In this document: positions 8,519 through 16,362 of the stretch, piece after piece
Position numbering within the stretch: position 1 is the stretch's first letter
Layout of the letters: each line of letters opens with the position of its first letter
NCBI RefSeq assembly: GCF_009708175.1
Contig: NZ_WMBB01000007.1
Coordinates: 310,001 to 374,000, forward strand
DNA from: Nocardia aurantiaca
GTDB taxonomy: Bacteria; Actinomycetota; Actinomycetes; Mycobacteriales; Mycobacteriaceae
Reading direction: 5' to 3'
Length of the DNA: 64,000 bases
Notes under the pieces: generated by a model
Databases searched by the model: none
What the model was told of the DNA's origin: nothing
The model's input: only the letters and a program-made list of their open reading frames with translations
Position numbers and translations under genes: made by a program

Positions 8519-8541
8519 GCGCTGGCCGGTTCGGTCAGCGC
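8519..8541. repeat. Dispersed hairpin repeat, copy B
   Basis: GCGCTGGCC-GGTTC-GGTCAGCGC, identical in core to copy C at 9767-9789. Similarity between B and C extends about 25 bases further right (GGCGCATGACAGCGCGTTCG against TGCGGCATAAGGCGTTCG). It is intergenic, just before the EamA transporter. Confidence 0.7.
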
Positions 8542-8663
8542 GACTTGGCGCATGACAGCGCGTTCGAGATACATGATCGAAAACTGTTGCAGCCCTGCGG
8601 GAGACAACCCGGTAGCCAGAAATTCTGTGGTTGGGTCAGTGATCGTGTGGTCACACTGCACCA

Positions 8664-9623
8664 GTGGTGACGACGGGAAAGGCGGGACGAACGCCGATCC
8701 GAGCCCGGGCGACCGGCTGGAGCGTGATCTCGTGGGTATTGTTCGCCAGCTCCGGGCCATTGGCCAAAGCGGTGATGGTGACGGGCTGGTCCCCGGCAGC
8801 GGTGACCTCGGTCCGGATCGCGGTGGCTGCGGTACTGCTGATGCCACTGGTTGCGGTGGTGCGACCGCGGGCGCTGCGGTTCGCTCGTGCCGATCTGTGG
8901 TTGCTGGTGGGCTACGGGACACTCGGGGTCGCTGGGGTGCAGCTGTTGTTCTTCGTTGCGGTGGCCCGGGTTCCGGTGGGCGTGGCGATGGTGCTGGTCA
9001 ATCTGGCGCCTGCGCTGGTCGCGGCGTGGGTACGGGTGGTGCGGCACACACGGTTGCCTGGGTCGGTGTGGCTGGGCATCGGGTTGACGGTGGCCGGGTT
9101 GGCGTTCGTCGCGCAGGTCTGGCGCGGTGCCGAGTTGGATGTGCTCGGTGCTGCTGCTGGGCTGGGTTCGGCGATCTGCTCGGCGGGGTACTTCCTGCTC
9201 GGCGAGCACGGTGCCGGCAGGCACGACTCGGTTGGGCTGACTGCGGTCGGATTGGCCGTCGGCGCGGTAGTCGCGGCGGCGTTCACCCCACCATGGACAC
9301 TGCCCTTCCAGCTGTTCACAGCCTCGACGGTGCTGGGTGATCTGAAGGCACCGGTATGGCTGGTGCTGGTGGTACTGGCCGTGGCTGGCACCGTACTGCC
9401 CTATCTGGCCGGGCTCCGAGCCCTGCGCGATCTGCCCTCGGCTCTGGCCAGCGTGCTAGCTGTGACCGAACCCCTGGTTGCGGCCGTGCTGGCCTGGCTA
9501 CTGCTCGGCCAGTCCCTCGGGCTGCCCCAGATGGCCGCAGCGGTACTCGTGCTGATCGGTGCGATGCTGGTGCAACTGACCATGCCCGAAACCGTTCCCC
9601 GAACTTCCGGGACGAATGTTTGA
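8664..9623 (+). CDS. EamA/RhaT-type drug/metabolite transporter (DMT)
   Basis: 319 residues with about ten hydrophobic segments in two similar halves. The first half opens with WVLFASSGPLAKAVMVTGWSPAAVTSVR, where the WSP..[VT]..[VLI]R pattern is typical of EamA repeats. The second half starts near GSAICSAGYFLLGEHGAG and ends TVLPYLAGLRALRDLPSALASVLAVTEPLVAAVLAWLLLGQSLG, which includes the conserved EP..A...A...LGE-like helix pair. It is a proton- or gradient-driven exporter of small metabolites; the substrate is unknown. It is a single gene starting at GTG, between two copies of the hairpin repeat. Confidence 0.88.
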   Translation: MVTTGKAGRTPIRARATGWSVISWVLFASSGPLAKAVMVTGWSPAAVTSVRIAVAAVLLMPLVAVVRPRALRFARADLWLLVGYGTLGVAGVQLLFFVAVARVPVGVAMVLVNLAPALVAAWVRVVRHTRLPGSVWLGIGLTVAGLAFVAQVWRGAELDVLGAAAGLGSAICSAGYFLLGEHGAGRHDSVGLTAVGLAVGAVVAAAFTPPWTLPFQLFTASTVLGDLKAPVWLVLVVLAVAGTVLPYLAGLRALRDLPSALASVLAVTEPLVAAVLAWLLLGQSLGLPQMAAAVLVLIGAMLVQLTMPETVPRTSGTNV

Positions 9624-9766
9624 GCCAAAGGGGGGTCGTGGGTGCACACCATCGGCTGATAGCTACGAGGGCGCCCGCGTCATGGCCACGATGGGTCAGG
9701 TTCGGGCCGGACCAGGCGGGTCGACGTCCCACATCCGACCGGAGTTGACAGATCTTCCACGCACCC

Positions 9767-9789
9767 GCGCTGGCCGGTTCGGTCAGCGC
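9767..9789. repeat. Dispersed hairpin repeat, copy C
   Basis: GCGCTGGCC-GGTTC-GGTCAGCGC in the 347-base gap after the EamA gene. A 9-bp stem forms with one G-T pair at RNA level, so it could also end the EamA transcript. No other feature is seen between 9624 and 9970. Confidence 0.7.
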
Positions 9790-9970
9790 ACTATGCGGCA
9801 TAAGGCGTTCGGTGGGAGGCGATCAATGTTCGGAGCCGACGACGAGGCTAGGGCGATGCCGGCGAGGTAGGTAAGCGACGGCTTGTCGGAGGTTGTTGCC
9901 TCCGTAGACATTTGCCCGAGCCTCCAAGACCTGCTGGTCAAGGTACTGTACGCGATCAGGAGGGGATCGG

Positions 9971-10480
9971 ATGACAGATACGGATACTCGGCGAGGGCGC
10001 GGCCGTGCGGTTCGACTGGGCCGGGTCGCGATTGCGGCGGTGGCGCTGGTGGGGCTCCCGGTGTTCGGAAGGTATCGGCTTCACCAGTGGCAGGACCGTC
10101 CGGTCGAGTCGGTGCGGATCGCCGATGAGGTGACTGTCGCCGGGTTCGAGCGGCTCGCGGTCATCAGTTGGTCGCCGGGCGACGATCTGCCCGAGGGTTT
10201 GGCGTATTTCGCTGGGCCGCAACCATATCCGGATCCGGTAACGGCAGTGTCGGTGCCGTCGATTCCACTGCGGCCCGTCGATCGAGTCCGGGAGAGCGCG
10301 GCCGAAGAGATCCAGACCGCGAGCGGGTCGCGCCCTGATCACTGCGGTGCTTCGGTGTATTTCAACCCCAACCCGTGGACGCACACCGTGGGCAACCAGG
10401 CAGTGCGGGCGAAATTGACCGCTGCCCGTAGCGCTGGAAAGCTCCTCATCCTGGTACACGTCCGGGGCTGCGGAGTATGA
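9971..10480 (+). CDS. Hypothetical membrane-anchored protein
   Basis: 169 residues, not recognised. The start ATG is preceded by a strong GGAGGGG site. A basic N terminus (RRGRGRAVRLGR) leads into one hydrophobic segment, VAIAAVALVGLPVF (about 19-32), so it is either anchored with the rest outside or weakly secreted. The mature part has two short sequence blocks, SWSPGDDLPEGLAYFAGPQP and the C-terminal ANLTAARSAGK-like KLTAARSAGKLLILVHVRGCGV, with two Cys (near 126 and 168). The stop overlaps the start of the next gene by four bases, so the two proteins are translationally coupled and probably act together. Confidence 0.65.
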   Translation: MTDTDTRRGRGRAVRLGRVAIAAVALVGLPVFGRYRLHQWQDRPVESVRIADEVTVAGFERLAVISWSPGDDLPEGLAYFAGPQPYPDPVTAVSVPSIPLRPVDRVRESAAEEIQTASGSRPDHCGASVYFNPNPWTHTVGNQAVRAKLTAARSAGKLLILVHVRGCGV

Positions 10481-10863
10481 CCGTCGAACAAGGGCAGGTC
10501 GACTACAAGCGTGCCCGAGCCAACACCTTCGCGGTCTGCACAGTGGTGGTCGGCCTGCTGGTTACGCTCTTCACCGCAGTCGTATCGCTGAGTGTGATGG
10601 CGAGCTACTCGGACTTCATCTACGGTGGCGGCGACTGGCATCGGCTCACTACGGGCGCGGCGAAATCGGTACCGGCGCAGGCGTGCCTGTGGATGTCCTG
10701 GTTCATCGCGGGGCTGACCTGCATGTACCTCGGCGGGCGCGCCGTCGTGCGCGGTCGGAATATCGTGTGGGCATTCGTGATCGCCCTGATCGTGTATGAG
10801 ATCGGACTGGATGCGACCGTCGAGATCGCAACACGTGGAGTCGATGCGGCCTACCGGTCGTGA
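10477..10863 (+). CDS. Hypothetical three-helix membrane protein
   Basis: 128 residues with three hydrophobic segments (FAVCTVVVGLLVTLFTAVVSLSVMA near 18-42, ACLWMSWFIAGLTCMYLGGRA near 69-89, IVWAFVIALIVYEIGLDATV near 95-114). There is a soluble loop SDFIYGGGDWHRLTTGAAK between the first two. It overlaps the preceding gene by ATGA, indicating a two-gene unit. No family recognised. The following 425 bases (10864-11288) contain no supported gene, repeat or RNA. Confidence 0.65.
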   Translation: MTVEQGQVDYKRARANTFAVCTVVVGLLVTLFTAVVSLSVMASYSDFIYGGGDWHRLTTGAAKSVPAQACLWMSWFIAGLTCMYLGGRAVVRGRNIVWAFVIALIVYEIGLDATVEIATRGVDAAYRS

Positions 10864-11288
10864 GCGTCACGGTGCGATAGAAAGACGTTCTGTGCCATCG
10901 CATCACCTCACCGTTCAGCCGTGCCCACTGTGTCGGCCTTCACGAAATGCCTTCTGCCGCAGGCGATTCCGACATCGAGACCGTATGTATGCACGCTAGG
11001 TCGAGTCGTGCACGGGTCTCGCCTCGTCACCGCGTCGGCCATGGTTTCGTCATCACCACCGACACCACCGCGCGCTGACCCGAGCGGGGGCGAGATGTTC
11101 TGCGAAGACCACGCCGATCGATGGGTCCATCCGACGATTCGCTGGTGAAGCGAACCCCCGTCCGAGCGGCGGCTCACCCTGCCTTCGGCCTTCCCGACCA
11201 GAGAACGGCACCGGGTCGGTGCCGTTGATTCTGCGGGCACCGACCTCGGCTCGATCGACTCGCTTACTTTCAGCCGGTCCGGCCCGAA

Positions 11289-12131
11289 TTACGGTTTGCG
11301 GCCCGTGAATTCGTCCATCGAGTGATAGACGCCCACCGTATTGAGGTAGAAGTCGCGCACCTTCAGCGGCAGCAGGCCGGAGATGGCGCGGTTGAGGCGG
11401 GAGGTCCAGGGTAGGACCACCAGGGCGGAACCCTTCTTCATCTCGGTCCAAGAGGTGTCGACGACGTCCTCCTGCTCCAGGATCGGGGTGAACCAGAATC
11501 CCTTGGCGCCGTCGAACATTCCGGTATTGATGTAGGTGGGGCATACGGTGGTGAACTTGACGTGCTCGTTGCCGGACTGCTCCAGCTCCAGGCGCACCGA
11601 GTCCGACCAGCCCAGCGCCGCCCACTTGGACGCCGCGTACACGCTCATGCGCGGGTTGGCCACCAGACCGGCCGAGGAGGCGATGTTGAGCACACGCCCC
11701 TCGACGCCCTTGTTCGCCACCATGGCGGGCAGGAACTCGAGCGTGATGTACATGGGCGCAAGCGAATTGATCGCCATGGTCTTGTCGATATCGGCACGGT
11801 TGTCGGTTTCCCAGAAGTATCCGTTGCCGCGCACGATGCCCGCATTATTGACCAGCACGTCGATGTCACCGACTTCGGCGCGCACGGTCGCGCCCGCCTC
11901 GGCGATGGCGTCGCGGTCGGACACGTCGACCACGTAGTGGTGGATTCGGCTGCCGCCGAGCGCGGCCAGCTCGGCCGCGGTCTCCTTCAGCGCCTTCTCG
12001 TTGATGTCCCACAGCACCACATCGGCGGCCCGCTCGGCCACCGCGCGCTGCGCGAACGACTTGCCCAGCCCCATGGCCGCCCCGGTGACCAGAACCTTCT
12101 TGCCCGCTACGGTCTTCATACCCCTCTGCAC
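11289..12131 (-). CDS. Short-chain dehydrogenase/reductase (SDR)
   Basis: 280-residue classical SDR oxidoreductase using NAD(P)H. TGAAMGLGKSFA is the cofactor-binding loop (about 15-26), LVNNAGIV the NNAG motif, NIASSAG the catalytic Ser region and YAASKWAALGW the catalytic Tyr-x-x-x-Lys. The unusual C terminus (LLPLKVRDFYLNTVGVYHSMDEFTGRKP) is seen in mycobacterial SDRs linked to lipid or aldehyde metabolism. It starts 22 bases after the aldehyde dehydrogenase stop on the same strand, so both are one operon controlled from the 13.8 kb divergent promoter. GTG at 12131 and ATG at 12119 (MKTVAGKK) are both possible starts. Confidence 0.9.
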   Translation of the reverse strand: MQRGMKTVAGKKVLVTGAAMGLGKSFAQRAVAERAADVVLWDINEKALKETAAELAALGGSRIHHYVVDVSDRDAIAEAGATVRAEVGDIDVLVNNAGIVRGNGYFWETDNRADIDKTMAINSLAPMYITLEFLPAMVANKGVEGRVLNIASSAGLVANPRMSVYAASKWAALGWSDSVRLELEQSGNEHVKFTTVCPTYINTGMFDGAKGFWFTPILEQEDVVDTSWTEMKKGSALVVLPWTSRLNRAISGLLPLKVRDFYLNTVGVYHSMDEFTGRKP

Positions 12132-12153
12132 CCCTGTCGAATGATCGGCGGAA

Positions 12154-13725
12154 TCACTTCTGCCGCAGTGTCTTCATGACGCCCAGGTAGAGCGTCATGG
12201 TCTTGGCCCACAGCTGTTCCGACATGCCCGGCAGCGGCGCGATGGGCAGGACCCGCTGCACCGCGATGGTCTGGGTGTCGATGTATTTCAGCAGGCCCTC
12301 GGGCCCGTGCCGGCGACCGGTGCCGGAGATGCCGAGCCCGCCCGACGGCGCGGCCACCGAGCCCCAGGCGGCGATGAAGCCCTCGTTCACGTTCACCGAT
12401 CCGGCGCGCACCCGTGCGGCCACCTCACGCCCGCGTGCGGTATCGCGGCTCCACACACTGGCATTGAGGCCGTAGGCGGTGTCGTTGGCCTGGGCGACGG
12501 CCTCGTCGTCGCTGGTGACGCGGTAGACCGACACGACCGGGCCGAAGGTCTCCTCGCGGTAGACGGTCATGCCCTCGACCACGCCCTCGAGAATAGTGGG
12601 CTCGTAGAAGTAGAGTCCGAGGTCCGGCCGCGCCTTGCCGCCGGCGAGCACTGTCGCCCCCTTGGCGACCGCGTCGTCGACGTGCTTGCTGACGGTCTCG
12701 ATCTGGCGCGGGAAGGTCAGCGACCCGATCTCATAGCTGAAGTCCAGAGTCTTGCCGAGGCGCAACTCCTTGGTGTGGGCGACGAATTCGGCGACGAACC
12801 GGTCGTACACCTTGTCGTGCACGTAGATTCGCTCGATCGATTCGCACAGCTGCCCGGCCGAGGCGAAGCAGGCCCGCACCGCGATCTTGGCCGCCGCGGA
12901 CACGTCGGCGTCCGCGAGCACCAGCAGCGGGTTCTTGCCGCCGAGTTCGAGCGAGTAGCCGATGAGCCGTTCCCCCGCCTGCTGGGCGATGGTGCGCCCG
13001 GTAGCGCTGGACCCGGTGTAGTCGACATAGTCGGCGCGGGCGATGACCTCGGTGCCGACCACCGCGCCGCGCCCGAGCACGGCCTGCCACAGACCCTTGG
13101 GCAGACCGGCGCGCTCGGCGATGTCGATGGCCCACAGCAGCGTCAGCGCGGTCTGGTTGTCCGGCCGACCGATGACGGCATTGCCGGCCAGCAGCGCGGG
13201 CAGCGCGTCCGAGGCGCCCAGCGCGAGAGGGTAGTTCCAGGGCGAGATGACCGCGACCACGCCCTTGGGCCGGTTGCGCACCTCCACCTGGGTGAGGATC
13301 GGCATGACGCCGCGCGGCTTGCGGTGCGCCAGAATCGATTTGCCCTCGGCCGCGTAGTAGCGGGTGTTGACCGCGACGTCGGAGACCTCGTCGAAGGCGT
13401 GCACCCGGGACTTGCCGGTCTCGAGCTGGATGATGTCGAGGATGGTGTCCTGCTCGGACAGCACCAGGTCGTGAATGCGCCGCAGCAGCGCGGCCCGCTC
13501 CCCGACCGGCACCTGCGCCCATTCCTGCTGGGCCTTCCGCGCGGTGGCGAAGGCGGCCTCGATATCGGCGACCGAGGATTGCGGCAGGTCGGCGATCTTG
13601 GCGCCGGTGGCGGGCGCGAGCACTTCCACCGAGGGCGCGCCGCCCGCGACGGCATGGCCGAGCAGACGCTGGACCAGGTCAAAAGGCAGCGCATCGGCGG
13701 CGGCGAGCTGCGGGGCAGTCGTCAT
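12154..13725 (-). CDS. gabD2: Succinic semialdehyde dehydrogenase-like aldehyde dehydrogenase
   Basis: 523-residue NAD(P)-dependent aldehyde dehydrogenase, closest in pattern to the actinobacterial GabD2/SSDH group (long N terminus, QVEVRNRPKGVVAVISPWNYPL). The catalytic Cys is near 294 in SAGQLCESIER and the general base Glu near 260 in LELGGKN; GSSATG binds the cofactor. One oddity is that the nearly invariant Lys of the VxKP cofactor-binding motif is Arg187 here (AVIGRPDNQTALT). It is the first gene of an operon with the downstream SDR; GAGGG lies before the ATG. It is divergent from a TetR regulator with tandem operators in between, so aldehyde or fatty-acyl inducible expression is likely. 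The exact substrate is not proven. Confidence 0.85.
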   Translation of the reverse strand: MTTAPQLAAADALPFDLVQRLLGHAVAGGAPSVEVLAPATGAKIADLPQSSVADIEAAFATARKAQQEWAQVPVGERAALLRRIHDLVLSEQDTILDIIQLETGKSRVHAFDEVSDVAVNTRYYAAEGKSILAHRKPRGVMPILTQVEVRNRPKGVVAVISPWNYPLALGASDALPALLAGNAVIGRPDNQTALTLLWAIDIAERAGLPKGLWQAVLGRGAVVGTEVIARADYVDYTGSSATGRTIAQQAGERLIGYSLELGGKNPLLVLADADVSAAAKIAVRACFASAGQLCESIERIYVHDKVYDRFVAEFVAHTKELRLGKTLDFSYEIGSLTFPRQIETVSKHVDDAVAKGATVLAGGKARPDLGLYFYEPTILEGVVEGMTVYREETFGPVVSVYRVTSDDEAVAQANDTAYGLNASVWSRDTARGREVAARVRAGSVNVNEGFIAAWGSVAAPSGGLGISGTGRRHGPEGLLKYIDTQTIAVQRVLPIAPLPGMSEQLWAKTMTLYLGVMKTLRQK

Positions 13726-13774
13726 TGGTCGCCCTCTCGAGGAGTCGTGTGCGGGTGGAACCCACTATTAACTG

Positions 13775-13803
13775 AACATCGGTGTTACATGAACACTGGT
13801 GTT
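13775..13803. promoter_or_regulatory. Tandem operators for the divergent TetR regulator
   Basis: Two near-identical inverted repeats, AACAT-CG-GTGTT (13775-13786) and AACAC-TG-GTGTT (13792-13803), with centres 17 bp apart. They lie between the aldehyde dehydrogenase gene (ATG at 13725, minus) and the TetR gene (ATG at 13810, plus). The second site almost abuts the tetR start, implying strong autoregulation. Confidence 0.65.
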
Positions 13804-13809
13804 AGATTA

Positions 13810-14523
13810 ATGGACGTGACGCACACCATGTCAAGCCTTCCGGCGGGCAAGAGCACCCCCGCCCGTCGCGGCCGTCCGCCGCAGACGGAGAAACAGGCCG
13901 ACCAGGTGCGCGCCCGCATCGTGCTGGCAACCGCCGAGGTCTTCGCCGAACAGGGTTCGCGCGGGCTGAGCGTGGCGCGCATCATCGAGAAAGCCGGGCT
14001 GGCGCGGCCCACCTTCTACCGGTATTTCGCCAATGCCACCGAGCCGCTGCACGCGGTGCTCACCATCTCCAACGAGGATCTGGTGGGCGGCATCCGATCC
14101 GCTTTGGAACGCACCGAGCAACCGGTGGAACTGGGCATCAACATGATCGAGGCGTACCTGCACTGGGCGGGCGGCCACGGCTCGATGCTGGCGCCGTTGT
14201 TCGCCGAGTTGCACGACCCGGGCTCGCCGGTGTCCGCGTACCGCGAGCAGGCGATCGAGGACATTCGAGTCCTGGTGCGCGCCAAGATCGCGAGCCTGGG
14301 GCGTCCGGCCCCCACCGATCTGGATCTCGACACCGCGCTGCAAACGTGCGAGTTCGTCGTCTACCGCATTTCCGCGGCCGCGCCACACGGCGAACCCGAT
14401 CAGGCCACCATCGATGCCGCCCGCCTGACCATGATCCGTGGCGTGCTCACCATGCTGGGCACCCGCGAGGACGTCGAGTACGCGCTCACGATTCCCGGGC
14501 TGTTCGAATCCACCGCGAACTGA
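13810..14523 (+). CDS. TetR/AcrR-family regulator
   Basis: 237 residues. An N-terminal Ser/Pro/Arg stretch precedes the TetR DNA-binding domain at about 30-80: RARIVLATAEVFAEQGSRGLSVARIIEKAGLARPTFYRYFAN, with the helix-turn-helix SVARIIEKAGLARPTFYRYF. The remainder is an all-helical ligand domain. It is divergent from the aldehyde dehydrogenase-SDR operon with two shared operator-like palindromes, so it most likely represses that operon and itself, released by a substrate-like ligand. ATG at 13828 is an alternative start; the first ATG has no ribosome binding site and sits only 6 bp past the second operator, so a very short leader or the later start is plausible. Confidence 0.88.
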   Translation: MDVTHTMSSLPAGKSTPARRGRPPQTEKQADQVRARIVLATAEVFAEQGSRGLSVARIIEKAGLARPTFYRYFANATEPLHAVLTISNEDLVGGIRSALERTEQPVELGINMIEAYLHWAGGHGSMLAPLFAELHDPGSPVSAYREQAIEDIRVLVRAKIASLGRPAPTDLDLDTALQTCEFVVYRISAAAPHGEPDQATIDAARLTMIRGVLTMLGTREDVEYALTIPGLFESTAN

Positions 14524-14574
14524 CGCACTCCAGGCAGTCAAGGAGATCCGGGGGTTGCGGACTAGGCTCGGCCC

Positions 14575-14934
14575 ATGCCGGAAACCCCACCGCCCCAACC
14601 CTTCTCAGCCGCCACCCGCGCCGTCGTCCAGGACGTGCGGGTCTCGCCGGCCAAGCACACCGAACGCATCCAGACCCGCCGCATCTTCATGCCCGCGGGC
14701 ACGGCGGCCGGGCTGCACACGCACAACGGTCCCGTGGGCAGCATCGTGTCCGGCTCGGTGGCCTATCGCCTCGAGGACGAACCGCTGGTCGTGCTGCGTC
14801 CCGGCGATGTCTTCTTCGAACCCGAGGCGGTGCGCATCGCCCAATTCGACGCGCTGGACGAGGATGTGGTGTTCCTGGCCCACTTCCTGCTCGGCTCGGA
14901 TCAGGATCCGGCGATCGAATTCCCCGAGAATTAG
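14575..14934 (+). CDS. Cupin-domain protein
   Basis: 119-residue single-domain cupin. Motif 1 is GLHTHNGPVGSIVSGSVAYRLE (His-x-His plus the later Glu-like position) and motif 2 is LRPGDVFFEPEAVR. The N terminus (RAVVQDVRVSPAKHTERIQTRRIFMPAGTAAG) forms the leading beta strands. Two His residues suggest a bound metal. Small stand-alone cupins of this type are sugar, acid or thiol dioxygenase-like proteins or ligand sensors; the substrate is unknown. It lies 51 bases after the tetR stop in the same direction and may be co-transcribed. Confidence 0.8.
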   Translation: MPETPPPQPFSAATRAVVQDVRVSPAKHTERIQTRRIFMPAGTAAGLHTHNGPVGSIVSGSVAYRLEDEPLVVLRPGDVFFEPEAVRIAQFDALDEDVVFLAHFLLGSDQDPAIEFPEN

Positions 14935-15010
14935 CCGACTGGAAATGCACCCTTCGTCATGGGCTCATGCGTCCCGAGGTTTGTCCCCTCTCGACGGCGC
15001 GAGCAGGAGG

Positions 15011-15235
15011 CTATCCGGGGTTCAGACTCACGATCGCCTCGGCGATGACTGTGATCTGGTCGTCGAGATCGAGAATCCGGTCCTCGATCGCGGCGGTGGC
15101 GAGTCCGGCCGCCAGTGCGGCTTCGAGCTCGTCGTGCGCGCGTGCCCGGGCCGCCCGCAGCGCGGCGAGCGTGCCCTCGACCGTCACCTCTTGCCCGAAT
15201 TGCCTAGTGCGAGTGAGGGATTCGCAGTCGGTCAT
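15011..15235 (-). CDS. Small helical hypothetical protein
   Basis: 74 residues, Ala/Leu/Glu-rich and probably a two-helix coiled coil (VEGTLAALRAARARAHDELEAALAAGLATAAIEDRILDLDDQITVIAEAIVSL). GAAGG is present about 9 bases before the ATG. No domain recognised. It sits between the cupin (opposite strand) and the secreted lipase (same strand, 73 bases upstream), so it could be the second gene of that transcript. Confidence 0.5.
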   Translation of the reverse strand: MTDCESLTRTRQFGQEVTVEGTLAALRAARARAHDELEAALAAGLATAAIEDRILDLDDQITVIAEAIVSLNPG

Positions 15236-15308
15236 GCGCTGGCCTTCGTTCGTGCGGGTGCGGATGTCGGGGCGGGTATGGGCGGCAGGCGGCCCGAATG
15301 GTGAATTG

Positions 15309-16229
15309 CTATCGACTCAGCGGTCCCGCGAAAGGCAGGACGACCGTGCAGGAGACAGGTGCGGCGTGCGCGGGGTCGAGGGCATTGAGGACCACGCGCA
15401 CCGTGACCGGATCAGCGGGCAGCTCGTAGTGCTCGGTGTAGTCGGTCGGGCAGAGGTCCTGCAGCACCACGTCGTCGACATTGGGGCCGTCCAGCAGGCC
15501 GGTGGTCCAGGGGGTGGCGATCTCGTCGTAGCGGGAGACCACGGTGGTGAACCGGATGTCCGGTGCGAGGGCCGGATCCGCGTTCAGGTCGACAGCGACC
15601 TTCGAGCCGGGCGAGAGCTGGCACGGCCCGCACTGCGCAGCCAGTTCCGCTCCGAGCGCGGTGGATTCGAGCAGCGGCTGCAGGTTCGCGAGGCCGCTGA
15701 CCGTGGAGCCGTGCAGCGGCGCGGCCAGCGCCACGTAGCGGTCGATCTTCGGGATGGCGCCGAAGTGGTTCAGGGCGTAGAACGGCACCGCGCCGCCCAT
15801 CGAGTGACCGACGAGATCGACCTTGTCCGAGCCGGTTTCGGAGCGCACCCGGTCGACGAAGTCGGAGATCTGCCGGGCGCTGGTCTCGACCGGCGTGATC
15901 GCGCCCATGACCGGGCCGAGCGCACCGGTGCCGTAGGTCGTGGTGAACACGCAGTAGCCGGCGTTCACCAGGACCGCGGACAGGGTGTTCCAGGTGACGG
16001 TGTCATTGGACAGCCCGTGCAGCAGCACCACCGGATTCGGGTGCGCGGCAGCGGGTTTGCAGGACCAATCGTTCGCGCCGGGCGGGGCCTGCCCGGGCGC
16101 GATGAGCTCGGCGGCCAGTCCGCCGAAGTAGCTGTAGGACGGATCCGGCTCGTCGGCCGCGGCCGGGCATACGGCGAGCGCGGCGGCGAACAGGACGGCG
16201 GCGGTGAGGCAGCGGGTGGCCGATCGCAT
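15309..16229 (-). CDS. Secreted triacylglycerol lipase-like alpha/beta hydrolase
   Basis: 306 residues with a Sec signal peptide (MRSATRCLTAAVLFAAALAVCPAAADE, cleavage after an AxA-type site). HGLSN is the oxyanion HG region, VDLVGHSMGGAVPFY the nucleophile elbow (Ser near 160), and the Asp/His region includes SRYDEIATPW and YTEHYELP. Cys pairs in the mature part (WSCKP, AGYC, AQCGPC) suggest disulfides. It resembles the extracellular lipases of Nocardia and Streptomyces. The start follows GGGAG. It is divergent from a TetR gene with a perfect palindrome between them, so probably repressed until lipid or another inducer is sensed. Confidence 0.85.
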   Translation of the reverse strand: MRSATRCLTAAVLFAAALAVCPAAADEPDPSYSYFGGLAAELIAPGQAPPGANDWSCKPAAAHPNPVVLLHGLSNDTVTWNTLSAVLVNAGYCVFTTTYGTGALGPVMGAITPVETSARQISDFVDRVRSETGSDKVDLVGHSMGGAVPFYALNHFGAIPKIDRYVALAAPLHGSTVSGLANLQPLLESTALGAELAAQCGPCQLSPGSKVAVDLNADPALAPDIRFTTVVSRYDEIATPWTTGLLDGPNVDDVVLQDLCPTDYTEHYELPADPVTVRVVLNALDPAHAAPVSCTVVLPFAGPLSR

Positions 16230-16286
16230 GGGTACTCCCAGGGGATTCGTGCCGGTCGGCCCCACGATGCCCCCTACGCGCCGCGC

Positions 16287-16306
16287 ATGACCGACCGGTC
16301 GGTCAT
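16287..16306. promoter_or_regulatory. Perfect 20-bp palindromic TetR operator
   Basis: ATGACCGACCGGTCGGTCAT is a perfect palindrome. It lies 58 bases upstream of the secreted lipase ATG and 57 bases upstream of the tetR ATG on the other side. Palindromes of the form GACCGACNGGTCGGTC are well-known TetR-family operators. Confidence 0.75.
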
Positions 16307-16362
16307 AGGCTAGCCGTTGTGTACTCTTCGGGGAAGAGACAGCGCAGGAAAGGATTTCGGCC

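Noticed and set aside
10908..11240. Minus-strand open frame of 110 codons in the gap after the membrane pair
   Set aside because: No ribosome binding site, Arg/Ser-rich composition typical of antisense frames in GC-rich DNA, and no domain.
12307..13810. Very long plus-strand frame opposite the aldehyde dehydrogenase leading into tetR
   Set aside because: It is the antisense shadow of the dehydrogenase; only the part from 13810 has the TetR sequence.
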